Source: Eubacterium sp. (GTDB lineage: Bacteria > Bacillota > Clostridia > Lachnospirales > Lachnospiraceae). From it: a DNA stretch of 53,825 bases. Below are positions 1 to 8,691 of the stretch, in pieces (position 1 is the stretch's first letter; every line of letters starts with the position of its first letter). Location of the stretch: the NCBI GenBank assembly GCA_022764265.1, contig JALERO010000088.1, positions 1 to 53,825 on the forward strand, read 5' to 3'. Position numbers and translations under genes: made by a program. The notes beneath the pieces are model-generated. The model was not told the origin of the DNA. It searched no databases and saw nothing but the letters and a program-made list of their open reading frames with translations.

Positions 1-171
1 AGCGTTGGTAGCCATTGTAAGAACACCGTCAGTAACAGTGGAAACTGTAGCTTCACCGGCTGCTGCTGTTGCATCTTCTGCTGTGTCTGTGCTCTTTGAA
101 CCACATCCGCAAAGTAATGTAGCTGCCATAACTGCTGATAATGAAAGTGCTAAAAGTTTTTTCAATTTCAT
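1..171 (-). CDS. Amino-acid ABC transporter substrate-binding lipoprotein, N-terminal part
   Basis: The gene runs off the left edge, so only 57 codons are visible. The ATG is preceded by AAAGGAGAG seven bases upstream. The N-terminus is a lysine-rich lipoprotein signal peptide ending in a lipobox-like LLCGC at about residues 19-23. A Thr/Ala-rich linker follows, then GVLTMATNA at the edge. That last string is how mature family-3 amino-acid-binding proteins (PF00497, SBP_bac_3) usually begin, so a membrane-anchored amino-acid receptor is the best reading. The ligand cannot be told. A well-formed promoter and a roughly 107-base leader with a nested inverted repeat lie upstream, so it seems to be transcribed separately from the EamA gene before it. 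Confidence 0.7.
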   Translation of the reverse strand, partial: MKLKKLLALSLSAVMAATLLCGCGSKSTDTAEDATAAAGEATVSTVTDGVLTMATNA

Positions 172-232
172 GGGTATCTCTCCTTTTTAATAAAAATAAA
201 ATATTGATCTCTACTACGAGAATTTATAGGGC

Positions 233-271
233 CAATCTTTAACCCAGGCTTTCAGCCAAAATGAAAGATTG
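233..271 (-). other. Nested inverted repeat in the leader of the binding-protein gene
   Basis: CAATCTTT (233-240) is complementary to AAAGATTG (264-271). Inside them GGCT (247-250) pairs with AGCC (254-257) around a three-base loop. No U-tract follows on either strand, so it does not look like an intrinsic terminator. It may be an mRNA leader structure or an operator. Confidence 0.35.
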
Positions 272-284
272 AATATTATTAATT

Positions 285-313
285 ATTATACATAAAATAT
301 TGCATAAAATCAA
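285..313 (-). promoter_or_regulatory. Sigma-A promoter of the left-edge binding-protein gene
   Basis: On the minus strand TTGATT (308-313) and TATAAT (285-290) are separated by 17 bases. The -35 box overlaps the TGA stop codon of the EamA gene. Predicted transcription start is near 278, leaving a leader of about 107 nt. Confidence 0.55.
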
Positions 314-1245
314 TGTTTGTTTTGCCGAAAATCAGGAAGTTGTGCAAGAATTATTGCTCCAAACATCAAAACACATCCAATCAGCTCTCTCACACTGAGT
401 ACCTGATGTAAAATTACGAAACCGGACAAGGCAGAAAAAACAGATTCCAAACTCAGAATCAAAGCTGCCACCGTAGGATTCAATCCTTTCTGTCCCACAA
501 TTTGTAATGTGTATCCCACACCCGTTGACATGATACCGGTATATAAAATCGGAAATACTGCCTTAAGGATCATTGCCATTTGAGGGTTTTCAAAAATCAT
601 CATGGCAAAAAAAGCAAGGACCCCTCCTGTCAGAAACTGGATACAGGACATTTTAACTCCATCCACAAATTGATTATAATGGTCGATAACCAGAATTTGT
701 GCCGCAAAGAAAAAGGCAGAAACTAAAATCAGAAAATCTCCTTTCTGAATATGCAGCGCTTCATTGATACACAAAAAATACAGTCCCACCAGAGCAACTG
801 CCACACTGATCCAGGTCAGAATACCACAATATTTTTTAAAAAACAGTCCCAGCAGAGGAACGATGATGATATAAAACGAAGTGATAAATCCAGCCTTTCC
901 CACTGTCGTATACTGAATTCCGGTCTGCTGAAAGCAATTGGCCAAAAACAGACACAGACCACAGGCAATGCCTCCTTCAATCAGTTTTCTGTCCGTCCAT
1001 CTCACTCCTTCGGATGGAATCATTACTCCTGAATGCTCCTCTTTATTCTTCCTGTCCAGAAACCAGATGACCGGAATCAGAAAAAATCCTCCAATAAAAG
1101 AACGAAGGCAGATAAAAGTCATTGGTTCAATATAATCCATACTGACACTCTGTGCCACAAAAGCAGCACCCCAGATCAGAGCCGTCAGAAAAAGAAAAAT
1201 CGTGTTTCGTATCTTATGTGTTTTTATTGCTGTAGTATCACTCAT
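310..1245 (-). CDS. EamA/DMT family transporter
   Basis: A 311-residue integral membrane protein with about ten hydrophobic segments, laid out as the two EamA repeats of the drug/metabolite transporter superfamily. The N-terminal segment contains ALIWGAAFVAQ, the typical first helix of EamA proteins. The C-terminal half carries the second repeat with ILSLESVFSALSGF, matching the family's conserved LEPVFA-like helix. The start has a GAGGAA ribosome binding site. Such proteins export amino acids or other metabolites, but the substrate cannot be inferred. It is transcribed away from argH, and its promoter lies in the shared intergenic region. The stop is TGA. Confidence 0.82.
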   Translation of the reverse strand: MSDTTAIKTHKIRNTIFLFLTALIWGAAFVAQSVSMDYIEPMTFICLRSFIGGFFLIPVIWFLDRKNKEEHSGVMIPSEGVRWTDRKLIEGGIACGLCLFLANCFQQTGIQYTTVGKAGFITSFYIIIVPLLGLFFKKYCGILTWISVAVALVGLYFLCINEALHIQKGDFLILVSAFFFAAQILVIDHYNQFVDGVKMSCIQFLTGGVLAFFAMMIFENPQMAMILKAVFPILYTGIMSTGVGYTLQIVGQKGLNPTVAALILSLESVFSALSGFVILHQVLSVRELIGCVLMFGAIILAQLPDFRQNKH

Positions 1246-1281
1246 GTCAGATTCCTCATTTCTATAAAATCAACAATCCGG

Positions 1282-1310
1282 ATTATACTCTTTTTTCTCC
1301 GGATACACAA
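1282..1310 (-). promoter_or_regulatory. Promoter of the EamA gene with inverted repeat
   Basis: On the minus strand TTGTGT (1305-1310) and TATAAT (1282-1287) are 17 bases apart. ATCCGG (1276-1281) and CCGGAT (1299-1304) form a 6-bp inverted repeat. One arm lies just after the -35 box and the other just after the -10 box, a position typical of repressor operators. Confidence 0.55.
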
Positions 1311-1351
1311 GATTAAAATTACGAATCTCAAAGAAGATACTCTATTTTTCC

Positions 1352-1380
1352 TTGTGTTTATGATACTTTTCATGTAAAAT
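1352..1380 (+). promoter_or_regulatory. Candidate promoter of argH
   Basis: TTGTGT (1352-1357) and TAAAAT (1375-1380) are spaced 17 bases apart, about 90 bp before the argH start. The arrangement is divergent from the EamA promoter. I could not make out a convincing arginine-repressor box. Confidence 0.4.
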
Positions 1381-1469
1381 GAATGATTAGTATGGTATCT
1401 GCAGGGTAAAAATTATTTTCTTGCAGTTACAAAAGGATTAAACACTAAATATTATTAAGGAGGGTCATT

Positions 1470-2849
1470 ATGGCACAGTTATGGGGCGGACGTTTTACAA
1501 AAGAAACCGACAAATTGGTCTATAATTTCAATGCGTCCATCAGTTTTGATAAAAAATTTTACAAACAGGATATTGAAGGAAGCATGGCACACGTTAAAAT
1601 GCTTGCTGCTGTCGGCATTTTAACCGAAAGCGAAAGAGATGACATTCTGAAAGGGCTCTCCGGAATTCTTCGGGATGTGGAAAATGGGTCTTTGGAAATC
1701 ACCGATGAATATGAGGATATTCACAGCTTTGTGGAAGCAAATCTCATCGACCGGATTGGAGATACCGGCAAAAAACTTCACACCGGAAGAAGCCGCAATG
1801 ATCAGGTTGCCTTAGATATGAAGCTTTATACGAGAGATGAATTGATTGCCATTCGTGAAGAAGTACTGGAATTAATTAAAACCTGTCACCAGTTAATGAA
1901 AGAAAATATTCATACTGCCATGCCTGGCTTTACCCATCTTCAGAAAGCACAGCCATTAACTCTTGCCCATCACATCGGAGCTTATATGGAAATGTTTAAA
2001 CGTGATTATGATCGTTTATGTGATATTTATGAACGGATGAATTATTGTCCTCTCGGTTCCGGCGCACTGGCAGGAACCACCTACCCGTTAGATCGTGAGA
2101 TGACTGCTTCTCTGCTTGGCTTTTACGGTCCGACACTGAACAGTATGGATTCTGTTTCCGACAGAGATTATGTGATTGAGCTCCTCAACGCACTCTCTCT
2201 GATCATGATGCATTTAAGCCGTTTCTGTGAAGAAATCATTCTCTGGAATTCCAATGAATATCAGTTTATCGAAATTGACGATGCCTACAGCACCGGAAGC
2301 AGTATCATGCCACAGAAAAAAAATCCGGATATCGCCGAGCTGGTTCGCGGAAAAACCGGACGTGTATACGGAGCTCTCACTTCCATGCTCACAACCATGA
2401 AAGGAATCCCGCTGGCATACAACAAAGATATGCAGGAGGATAAAGAACTAACCTTTGACGCTTATGATACGGTAAAAGGCTGTCTGGCTCTCTTTACAGG
2501 CATGTTAAAAACCATCACCTTCCATCCGGAAACCATGAAAAACAGTGCTGCTCACGGTTTCACTAACGCCACCGATGCCGCTGACTATCTGGTAAACCAT
2601 GGGGTTCCGTTCCGGGATGCCCACGGCATTGTGGGACGACTGGTCCTCTACTGCATTGACAAGGGAATCTCTCTCGATGAGATGACATTGGATGAGTACA
2701 AAGCCATCAGCCCGGTCTTTGAAAACGACATCTATGATGCTATCTCCATCGAAACCTGTATTGATAAACGAAACACCATCGGGGCACCGGGACCAAAAGC
2801 TATGGAAGCGGTCATCGCCATCAACGAACAATGGCTGACGAATAAATAA
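1470..2849 (+). CDS. argH: Argininosuccinate lyase
   Basis: This 459-residue cytoplasmic enzyme splits argininosuccinate into arginine and fumarate, the last step of arginine synthesis. It starts MAQLWGGRF, as most bacterial ArgH proteins do. The fumarase/aspartase superfamily signature [12 protein letters not shown] lies near residues 275-287, and the substrate-binding strings [12 protein letters not shown] and [11 protein letters not shown] are present. Length is normal for the family. The start is set by AAGGAGG seven bases before the ATG. It stands alone, with no argG or other arg genes beside it, and converges on the ABC transporter operon, sharing a terminator hairpin. Confidence 0.97.
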   Translation: MAQLWGGRFTKETDKLVYNFNASISFDKKFYKQDIEGSMAHVKMLAAVGILTESERDDILKGLSGILRDVENGSLEITDEYEDIHSFVEANLIDRIGDTGKKLHTGRSRNDQVALDMKLYTRDELIAIREEVLELIKTCHQLMKENIHTAMPGFTHLQKAQPLTLAHHIGAYMEMFKRDYDRLCDIYERMNYCPLGSGALAGTTYPLDREMTASLLGFYGPTLNSMDSVSDRDYVIELLNALSLIMMHLSRFCEEIILWNSNEYQFIEIDDAYSTGSSIMPQKKNPDIAELVRGKTGRVYGALTSMLTTMKGIPLAYNKDMQEDKELTFDAYDTVKGCLALFTGMLKTITFHPETMKNSAAHGFTNATDAADYLVNHGVPFRDAHGIVGRLVLYCIDKGISLDEMTLDEYKAISPVFENDIYDAISIETCIDKRNTIGAPGPKAMEAVIAINEQWLTNK

Positions 2850-2876
2850 AAGGGGTGTCGCATTGCGACACCTCTT
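2850..2876 (-). terminator. Terminator between argH and the ABC transporter
   Basis: A 12-bp hairpin (2850-2861 with 2865-2876, loop ATT) includes the core GGTGTCGC/GCGACACC. On the minus strand it is followed by TTTATTTATT, so it mainly ends the ABC operon. On the plus strand the tail is weaker. The base of the stem contains the ATPase stop codon. Confidence 0.75.
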
Positions 2877-3612
2877 ACATTTCCCATTCCAGTAACTTTC
2901 CGAGAAAGCCTTGGAGTTGTTCAGTTTCCGGTTGATGGAACAGGGTTTCACTGGGGCCGTATTCCATCAATCGCCCTTCACATAAAAATGCTGCTTTCTC
3001 ACAGGCATGTCTGGCAAATCCCATCTCATGGGTCACGATAATGAAATCCATTCCTTCCTGTTTCAACTCATTTACAATATCCAGCACTTCTGTGGTGTAT
3101 TCCGGATCCAGCGCACTGGTCGGTTCATCCAATAACAACAGGTTGGGCCTTGCCGCAATCGCTCTTGCAATTGCTACACGCTGCTGCTGCCCACCGGACA
3201 AGGCGGCAGGTTTCTTTAAGATATCCTCTTCCAGACCGAAGCGGGTCAGTAAATCCATTGCTCGATCCGTTGCCTGTTCCTTTGAATATCCATGGACTTT
3301 CATCAACGGAATTACAATATTATCTAATGCATTCATATGACGAAATAAACCACCTTGCTGAAAAACAAATCCGATCTCCTTTCGGTATTTTTGTAATTCG
3401 TCATCATCTTTTGGAAGAAGCTTCCCGTTTACACTGACTTCTCCTTCACTGGGTATCAATAATCCTCCAAGAATACGTAACAGAGTCGATTTTCCGCCTC
3501 CGGAGGGCCCGATGATCGCCAGAGAATGGACATCATCGGCAAAATCCATGGATTGCAGTACCACCTGCCCTGTTTCAAATTTCTTCGTCAATCCGTGAAA
3601 TTCAATTCTCAT
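2875..3612 (-). CDS. Amino-acid ABC transporter ATP-binding protein
   Basis: The 245-residue ATPase subunit of a polar amino-acid importer. Walker A GPSGGGKST is at residues 35-43. Further on come the signature LSGGQQQRVAIARAI, Walker B LLLLDEPTSALD and the H-loop VTHE, all intact. The start at 3612 is chosen because AAAGGAGA sits eight bases before this ATG. A longer frame from 3645 has no such site. The gene overlaps the end of the permease gene by 11 bp, indicating translational coupling. It is the last gene of a binding protein-permease-ATPase set. Specificity (for example cystine, glutamine or arginine) cannot be told from the sequence. Confidence 0.92.
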   Translation of the reverse strand: MRIEFHGLTKKFETGQVVLQSMDFADDVHSLAIIGPSGGGKSTLLRILGGLLIPSEGEVSVNGKLLPKDDDELQKYRKEIGFVFQQGGLFRHMNALDNIVIPLMKVHGYSKEQATDRAMDLLTRFGLEEDILKKPAALSGGQQQRVAIARAIAARPNLLLLDEPTSALDPEYTTEVLDIVNELKQEGMDFIIVTHEMGFARHACEKAAFLCEGRLMEYGPSETLFHQPETEQLQGFLGKLLEWEM

Positions 3613-4387
3613 AGTCGAATCTCCTTTCCAGTCTCTCGCTGACAAAAGAAATCGGCAGCGTGAGACATAAATATAATCCTCCTAAAAACAGGTAGCATTC
3701 AAATAACTTGAAATTGGTCGCGCTGATCTCCCGCATGGTCTGGGTCAGTTCAATAACTGCAATCATGGACAACAAAGACGAGTCTTTAATAATTGATGCA
3801 AATTGTCCTGTAAGTGCCGGAAGAGTTCTTGCAACTAATTGAGGTAAAATCACGTATCTCACCGTCTGCTTACCGTTAAAACCAACTGCCTTCGCTGCTT
3901 CCAGCTGGGAATCCGAAATGGAGAGAAGACTTCCGCGGATAATTTCTGCAATATAGGCTCCCTCAAATATGGAGAGAATAATCACTCCTGCAAGAAATCG
4001 GTTTTCAATCCCCCATGCAGTTCCAACTATATAAAAAAACAAATAAATCTGCATGATCAGCGGTGTTCCACGTATAAATTTTACATAGATATAACACAGA
4101 TACCGAATCGGTAAAAAACGTGAATTCTGCCCGGCCGCACTGCCAATCCCAATCAAAAGGCTGAGTATAAGGCTTGCCAGGCTAAGATACACTGTCATAA
4201 GAAAGCCATCACGGATTCGGATCTGAAATTCTCCCAGAAATGAAAAATCAAAAGTCGTATGAATTCTTCGAAGGGACAGCCAGAAAACCAGTATCAATAT
4301 AATACAGACCAGCAGGAAATTCATCACCGCAACAACGGGCGATACTTTTTTATTCCGTTCTGCCATCCATAGCTTTTGTATTTTCAT
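3602..4387 (-). CDS. Amino-acid ABC transporter permease (HisM/GlnP type)
   Basis: A 261-residue inner-membrane permease with about five membrane segments. It has the ABC-coupling EAA loop EAAKAVGFNGKQTVRYVILP in the C-terminal third, followed by the LPALTGQF string typical of His/Glu/Gln/Arg permeases. The region RGTPLIMQIYLFFY matches the conserved 'RGTPLLVQL' segment of this family. The ATG at 4387 is preferred over a TTG six bases upstream because GAGGAG lies at the right distance. It sits 30 bp after the binding-protein gene and overlaps the ATPase gene, so the three are one transcription unit. Confidence 0.92.
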   Translation of the reverse strand: MKIQKLWMAERNKKVSPVVAVMNFLLVCIILILVFWLSLRRIHTTFDFSFLGEFQIRIRDGFLMTVYLSLASLILSLLIGIGSAAGQNSRFLPIRYLCYIYVKFIRGTPLIMQIYLFFYIVGTAWGIENRFLAGVIILSIFEGAYIAEIIRGSLLSISDSQLEAAKAVGFNGKQTVRYVILPQLVARTLPALTGQFASIIKDSSLLSMIAVIELTQTMREISATNFKLFECYLFLGGLYLCLTLPISFVSERLERRFDYEN

Positions 4388-4417
4388 TATCAAGTCTCCT
4401 CTGTTAATCCGAAAATG

Positions 4418-5245
4418 TTATTCTGACATATCAAAAAACCATTGAAATCCCAATTCATCAAAGGCTTTCTTTTCTTCTGAAAGATATTTTTCCGTTAACT
4501 GGTCAAATCCGCCTTCTTCTCTGTATTTTGCAATAAATTCATTTAGCTGATTCAACAGTTCTGTATCTCCTTTTTGTACAGCAACGCCCCATTTTTCCAC
4601 ATCCTGAAATGGAATGAAAACAGCGGTTGTCGTATCTTCATTGTTCTTCCAGTTTCTGTAAATAGTCAACTGATCATAGATAAATCCATCTGCTTTTCCC
4701 TGGGCCACTTCTGTCACGCAGGCACTTTCATCCGGCAGACCCACAACCTCGGCGTTCGTCAGATGCTTCTGAGCATAAATATAACCGGTTGATCCTGTCT
4801 TTACCGCAATCTTCTTTCCAGCCTGATTCAGATCATCCACACTTTCAATACCTGAATCCTTGTTGGCAAGAATCGCAAGCATTGCGTTGGCATATGGATC
4901 AGAGAAATCAACACTCTCTTTTCTCTCTTCAGTAATGGTCATGGACGAGATGACCATATCTGCTTTTCCGGTCTGCAGGGATGGGATCAATCCGTCCCAG
5001 GATATGTTTTCAATTCGCACGTCCCGACCGATGTACTCTCCAAAGGCTTTGGAAAAATCCACACTGACACCGGAAGGATCTCCATTCTCATCCTTGGTCT
5101 CAAATGGCGGATAGGCCAGCTCCATAGCAACCACCAATTCTTCTCCACCTTTTTGTTCCGTTGTTTCCTCCTGGGTATTGCCACAGGCTGTAAACAAGGT
5201 TACAAGCAATGCAAAAACCAATAGCAGACTTATTTTTTTCTTCAC
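4418..5245 (-). CDS. Amino-acid ABC transporter substrate-binding lipoprotein
   Basis: A 275-residue family-3 solute-binding protein. The signal peptide ends at LFTAC, so the mature protein should be lipid-anchored at Cys21. The mature part opens with EELVVAMELAYPPFE and contains SWDGLIPSLQTGKADMVISSMTITEER, a classic SBP_bac_3 core described here in pieces. A C-terminal NELGFQW-like lobe end is visible as FDELGFQW. The start codon is GTG, preceded by AGGGGGAG. It leads an operon with its permease and ATPase. Upstream lies an AT-rich region with a 14-bp palindrome that may be an operator. Confidence 0.92.
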   Translation of the reverse strand: MKKKISLLLVFALLVTLFTACGNTQEETTEQKGGEELVVAMELAYPPFETKDENGDPSGVSVDFSKAFGEYIGRDVRIENISWDGLIPSLQTGKADMVISSMTITEERKESVDFSDPYANAMLAILANKDSGIESVDDLNQAGKKIAVKTGSTGYIYAQKHLTNAEVVGLPDESACVTEVAQGKADGFIYDQLTIYRNWKNNEDTTTAVFIPFQDVEKWGVAVQKGDTELLNQLNEFIAKYREEGGFDQLTEKYLSEEKKAFDELGFQWFFDMSE

Positions 5246-5268
5246 CTTGTTTCTCCCCCTTTTCTTAA

Positions 5269-5282
5269 ATAATTCGAATTAT
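5269..5282. promoter_or_regulatory. 14-bp palindrome upstream of the ABC operon
   Basis: ATAATTCGAATTAT is a perfect palindrome located 24 bp before the GTG start. It sits between two TATAAT-like strings and the ribosome binding site. Its position suits a repressor operator. No -35 box with good spacing was evident. Confidence 0.35.
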
Positions 5283-5371
5283 ATCTCATTATATCATATT
5301 TCGCTGTTTTTGATAGTATTTTACGTATCTTTTCCTGTAAACAATCCAAACAGAAATAGAATCTGTCAGAA

Positions 5372-5404
5372 AACGGTCGTACTTCTATTGAAAGCACGAC
5401 CGTT
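5372..5404 (-). terminator. Terminator after the mscS gene
   Basis: AACGGTCGT (5372-5380) pairs with ACGACCGTT (5396-5404). On the minus strand the stem is followed by TTCTGACAG. It lies directly after the stop codon of the mechanosensitive channel gene. Confidence 0.65.
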
Positions 5405-5414
5405 GTTTCTACAT

Positions 5415-6269
5415 TTATTGGTTAATATTTACGTCAAGCTGATTAAATGGAATACTGATTCCATTCTCATCAAAAGCATATTTGATGTTTTCCAACACTC
5501 TCCAGCGAGACGGCCAATAATCCTCCGTCTTGACAAAATACCGGATTCCCATCTCGATACAACTATCTTTGTAATCACTGACAAAAATCTGAATCGGCTC
5601 ATCTTCCAAAAGGGCCGGTTCCTGATGCAGCACTTCAAAAAGAGTCTCCCTCACCTTTCGAATATCATCATGATATCCTACGCCGATTCGAAGATCAATT
5701 TTTCTCTTCTCCTGATAGGTATAGTTGGTAATGCTGGCGGCAGACAGACTTCCATTGGGAATCATGATGGTTTTGTTGTCCACACTTAAAAGTCTGGTAT
5801 ACATTATTCCGATTGCCTGAACGGTTCCTTCCTTGCCGGAGCTGTCTTCCAGAATGTAATCTCCCACCTGAAAGGGTTTGATCAAAAGCAAAATCACCCC
5901 TCCGGCAATGTTGGATAACGCTCCCTGCAGAGATAGTCCAACGGCCAATCCCGCAGAACCAACAACTGCAATGATGGAAGAAGCAGCAATCCCCAGCTTG
6001 GTTATGGCGAAAATAAATATCAGTATCTTCAACGCAATTTTCAAAAATGAAATCAGAAAACTCTGAAGCATCGGATCCATTTTTGATTGTTCAAAAATCT
6101 TAGTACAGATTTTTACAATGTATTTTGATATCCGCAATCCAATAAAGAGAATCAGAACTGCCACGATCAAATTTCCAATGAAGTCAAGGAGGGCTGTCCC
6201 TGATTTCCCCAGATATTCATAGGCAAGCGAATAGACCATTTTTTCAATTGATGTCGTTTCAAGTAGCAT
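5415..6269 (-). CDS. mscS: Small-conductance mechanosensitive channel (MscS family)
   Basis: A 284-residue membrane channel that opens under hypo-osmotic membrane tension. Three hydrophobic segments occupy roughly residues 25-130. The pore helix GSAGLAVGLSLQGALSN shows the Gly/Ala packing pattern of MscS TM3, followed by IAGGVILLLIKPFQVGDYI. The soluble beta domain (IMIPNGSLSAASITNY) and the alpha/beta C-terminal domain follow. Length matches E. coli MscS. The start has AAAAGGAG. It is the last gene of the leuB-to-mscS run, 53 bp after asd, and is closed by a terminator. A link to amino-acid synthesis is not obvious. Confidence 0.93.
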   Translation of the reverse strand: MLLETTSIEKMVYSLAYEYLGKSGTALLDFIGNLIVAVLILFIGLRISKYIVKICTKIFEQSKMDPMLQSFLISFLKIALKILIFIFAITKLGIAASSIIAVVGSAGLAVGLSLQGALSNIAGGVILLLIKPFQVGDYILEDSSGKEGTVQAIGIMYTRLLSVDNKTIMIPNGSLSAASITNYTYQEKRKIDLRIGVGYHDDIRKVRETLFEVLHQEPALLEDEPIQIFVSDYKDSCIEMGIRYFVKTEDYWPSRWRVLENIKYAFDENGISIPFNQLDVNINQ

Positions 6270-6322
6270 AGTGGTCTCCTTTTCCTTTTTTTGAAGAGTG
6301 TTACTTACTTCGTATTAGTACC

Positions 6323-7408
6323 TTATTTTGCTGCAATATATCCCTGAGCGGTCAGTAACTCTGCACAGAGAACTGCACCACCGGCTGCGCCACGAACAGT
6401 ATTATGGGAAAGACCGATAAATTTATAATCATAAATCTTATCTTCTCTCAGACGTCCCATGGACACACCCATACCATTCTCAAAGTCTACATCCAGCTTA
6501 ACCTGTGGACGATTATCTTCTTCCATATAGCGAATAAACTGTTTCGGGGCACTCGGAAGATCAAGTTCCTGTGGAAGTCCTTTAAAGTTTACCCAACGGT
6601 CGATAATCTCTTCTTTGGTTGGTTTCTTTTCAAAATTAACAAAAACAGCTGCGGTATGTCCGTCCAGTACCGGTACACGAACACACTGAGTAGTGATGAC
6701 CGGAAGTTCTGCCTTCTCAATCTTGCCATCCACTACTTTACCGAATAATCTGAGTGGCTCCTGTTCAGATTTTTCTTCCTCACCACCGATGAATGGAATT
6801 ACATTTTCAACCATTTCCGGCCAATCTTTAAAGGTTTTTCCGGCGCCGGAGATTGCCTGATATGTTGTTGCAACCACTTCCTTTGGTCCGAATTCCTTCA
6901 ATGCAAATAATGCCGGCGCATAGCTCTGAATGGAGCAGTTTGGTTTTACTGCAACAAATCCTCTTTTTGTTCCAAGGCGCTCGCGCTGTGCTTTGATGAC
7001 CTCAAAATGTTCCGGATTAATCTCCGGTACCACCATAGGCACATCCGGTGTCCATCTGTGTGCACTATTGTTGGACACAACAGGAGTCTCTGTCTTTGCA
7101 TAAGCTTCTTCAATTGCGCGAATCTCATCCTTGGACATATCCACAGCACTGAATACAAAGTCAACTTCGGAAGCAACTTTTTCCACTTCATTGACATTCA
7201 TTACAATAATATCTTTCACAGCTTCCGGCATCGGAGTTTTCATTTTCCATCTTCCACCCACTGCGTCTTCATATTTTTTTCCTGCAGAACGAGGGCTGGC
7301 AGCAATTGTTGTCACCTCAAACCATGGGTGATTTTCCAGAAGAGAAATAAATCTCTGACCAACCATTCCTGTTCCACCAAGGATACCTACTCTTAATTTC
7401 TGTTCCAT
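6323..7408 (-). CDS. asd: Aspartate-semialdehyde dehydrogenase
   Basis: A 361-residue NADP-dependent enzyme that reduces aspartyl phosphate to aspartate semialdehyde. This is the branch point to lysine, threonine, methionine and diaminopimelate. The Rossmann start is VGILGGTGMVGQRF. The catalytic cysteine sits in VKPNCSIQSYAPAL, and the acyl-binding region contains SGAGKTFKDWP. The length and the HNTVRGAAGGAVLCAELL end point to the archaeal/fungal-type subfamily rather than the shorter E. coli type. The start is preceded by AAAGG. It follows serA by 86 bp with a strong hairpin between them, so it may have its own expression level. Confidence 0.95.
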   Translation of the reverse strand: MEQKLRVGILGGTGMVGQRFISLLENHPWFEVTTIAASPRSAGKKYEDAVGGRWKMKTPMPEAVKDIIVMNVNEVEKVASEVDFVFSAVDMSKDEIRAIEEAYAKTETPVVSNNSAHRWTPDVPMVVPEINPEHFEVIKAQRERLGTKRGFVAVKPNCSIQSYAPALFALKEFGPKEVVATTYQAISGAGKTFKDWPEMVENVIPFIGGEEEKSEQEPLRLFGKVVDGKIEKAELPVITTQCVRVPVLDGHTAAVFVNFEKKPTKEEIIDRWVNFKGLPQELDLPSAPKQFIRYMEEDNRPQVKLDVDFENGMGVSMGRLREDKIYDYKFIGLSHNTVRGAAGGAVLCAELLTAQGYIAAK

Positions 7409-7433
7409 TTTTTTACCTTTCTGTCTTACAAAG

Positions 7434-7463
7434 ACAATCGGGAAGAATTCGCTTCCCGATTGT
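7434..7463 (-). terminator. Perfect 12-bp hairpin between serA and asd
   Basis: ACAATCGGGAAG (7434-7445) is fully complementary to CTTCCCGATTGT (7452-7463) around AATTCG. Neither side has a strong U-tract, so it may be a partial terminator, an mRNA-processing site or a stabilising 5' structure of asd mRNA. A TTGACA lies just upstream on the minus strand next to the serA stop, but without a good -10 box. Confidence 0.45.
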
Positions 7464-7494
7464 TATGTTACTATAAAATGTTCTGTGTCAATAA

Positions 7495-8658
7495 TTATTT
7501 GATCAGCCTTACCTTCAGCACACCGTCAATGGCTGCAATTTCATTGATTGCTTCCTCATCAACAACTGACTCAACATCAAAAATTGCATAAGAATATTTT
7601 CCTTTTGTCTTATTGCTCATTTCTGTGATATTGATGTTGTCTTTTGAGAAAATGCTGGTAAACTGAGTCAGCATATTCGGAATATTTCTGTGTAAAATAG
7701 CGATACGCCCTTCTGTCTGGCATACACCCATATCTGTATTCGGGAAGTTTACAGAATTCTTGATATTTCCATTTTCCAGATAATCCATCAGCTGTTCAAC
7801 TGCCATCACAGCACAGTTATCTTCTGACTCTTCTGTGGAAGCACCCAGATGAGGGAATGCAATAACTCCCTTAGCACCTGCCACCTTCGGAGTAGGGAAG
7901 TCAGTCACATAATGGCGTAACTTTCCGCTCTCTAAAGCTTCAACGAGAGCATCTTCGTCAACCAGACCATTTCTTGCAAAGTTCAGAATCACAGCGCCTT
8001 CTTTCATCTTTGCAATGCCTTCACGTCCTACGATGTTTCTTGTTGCATCCATCAGAGGCACATGAACGGAAATAAAATCACAGTTCTCAAAGATTTCATC
8101 TGCAGAAGAAACATGATGTACGGAACGGGAAAGATTCCATGCGTTTTTCAGAGAAAGATATGGATCATATCCATAGACATCCATTCCAAGATTTTTTGCC
8201 ACATTGGCTACCAGGACACCGATGGCACCAAGTCCGATCACACCGATCTTCTTATCTTTAATTTCTGTTCCTGCAAAAGCTTTCTTTGCTTTTTCCATGG
8301 CTTTTGTAATGTCAGCATTGTCTTTATTCTCTTCCACCCATGCATGGCCGCCGATCAGATCACGGGATGCCAGGAGCATTCCTGCAATGACCATCTCTTT
8401 TACACCGTTTGCATTAGCACCTGGTGTATTAAATACAACAATTCCCTTTTCTGCATAATCCTCAACAGGAATGTTATTTACACCAGCACCTGCTCTGGCA
8501 ACTGCCAGAAGATTTGGTACATCCTTCATATCATGCATAGCAGCACTTCTTACAAGAACTGCGTCCGCATCCTGAAGATTATCGGTTGTGGTGTAATTCT
8601 CATCAAAAAGAGAAATTCCACACTCTGAAATCGGATTTAAGCATTTGTATTGAAACAT
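7495..8658 (-). CDS. serA: D-3-phosphoglycerate dehydrogenase with C-terminal ACT domain
   Basis: A 387-residue NAD-dependent dehydrogenase that commits 3-phosphoglycerate to serine synthesis. The D-isomer-specific 2-hydroxyacid dehydrogenase fold is shown by the NAD-binding GVIGLGAIGVLVANVAKNLG near residue 140. The substrate-side RAGAGVNNI and the catalytic region with FPHLGASTEESE (His of the His/Glu pair) are also present. A C-terminal ACT domain (about 315-387, RIAILHRNIPNMLTQ onward) probably senses serine. It lies 33 bp after ilvB, so it appears to be cotranscribed with the branched-chain genes. No serC or serB is in the window. Confidence 0.92.
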   Translation of the reverse strand: MFQYKCLNPISECGISLFDENYTTTDNLQDADAVLVRSAAMHDMKDVPNLLAVARAGAGVNNIPVEDYAEKGIVVFNTPGANANGVKEMVIAGMLLASRDLIGGHAWVEENKDNADITKAMEKAKKAFAGTEIKDKKIGVIGLGAIGVLVANVAKNLGMDVYGYDPYLSLKNAWNLSRSVHHVSSADEIFENCDFISVHVPLMDATRNIVGREGIAKMKEGAVILNFARNGLVDEDALVEALESGKLRHYVTDFPTPKVAGAKGVIAFPHLGASTEESEDNCAVMAVEQLMDYLENGNIKNSVNFPNTDMGVCQTEGRIAILHRNIPNMLTQFTSIFSKDNINITEMSNKTKGKYSYAIFDVESVVDEEAINEIAAIDGVLKVRLIK

Positions 8659-8691
8659 ATTTTGTCTCTCCTATCTAAATTATTATTCTAT

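Noticed and set aside
2505-2951. Minus-strand frame overlapping argH
   Set aside because: It is a shadow of the argH coding sequence, with no ribosome binding site and no recognisable motifs.
5178-5789. 203-codon plus-strand frame over the mscS region
   Set aside because: It runs antisense across the binding-protein start, a terminator and mscS. The composition is typical of a shadow frame.
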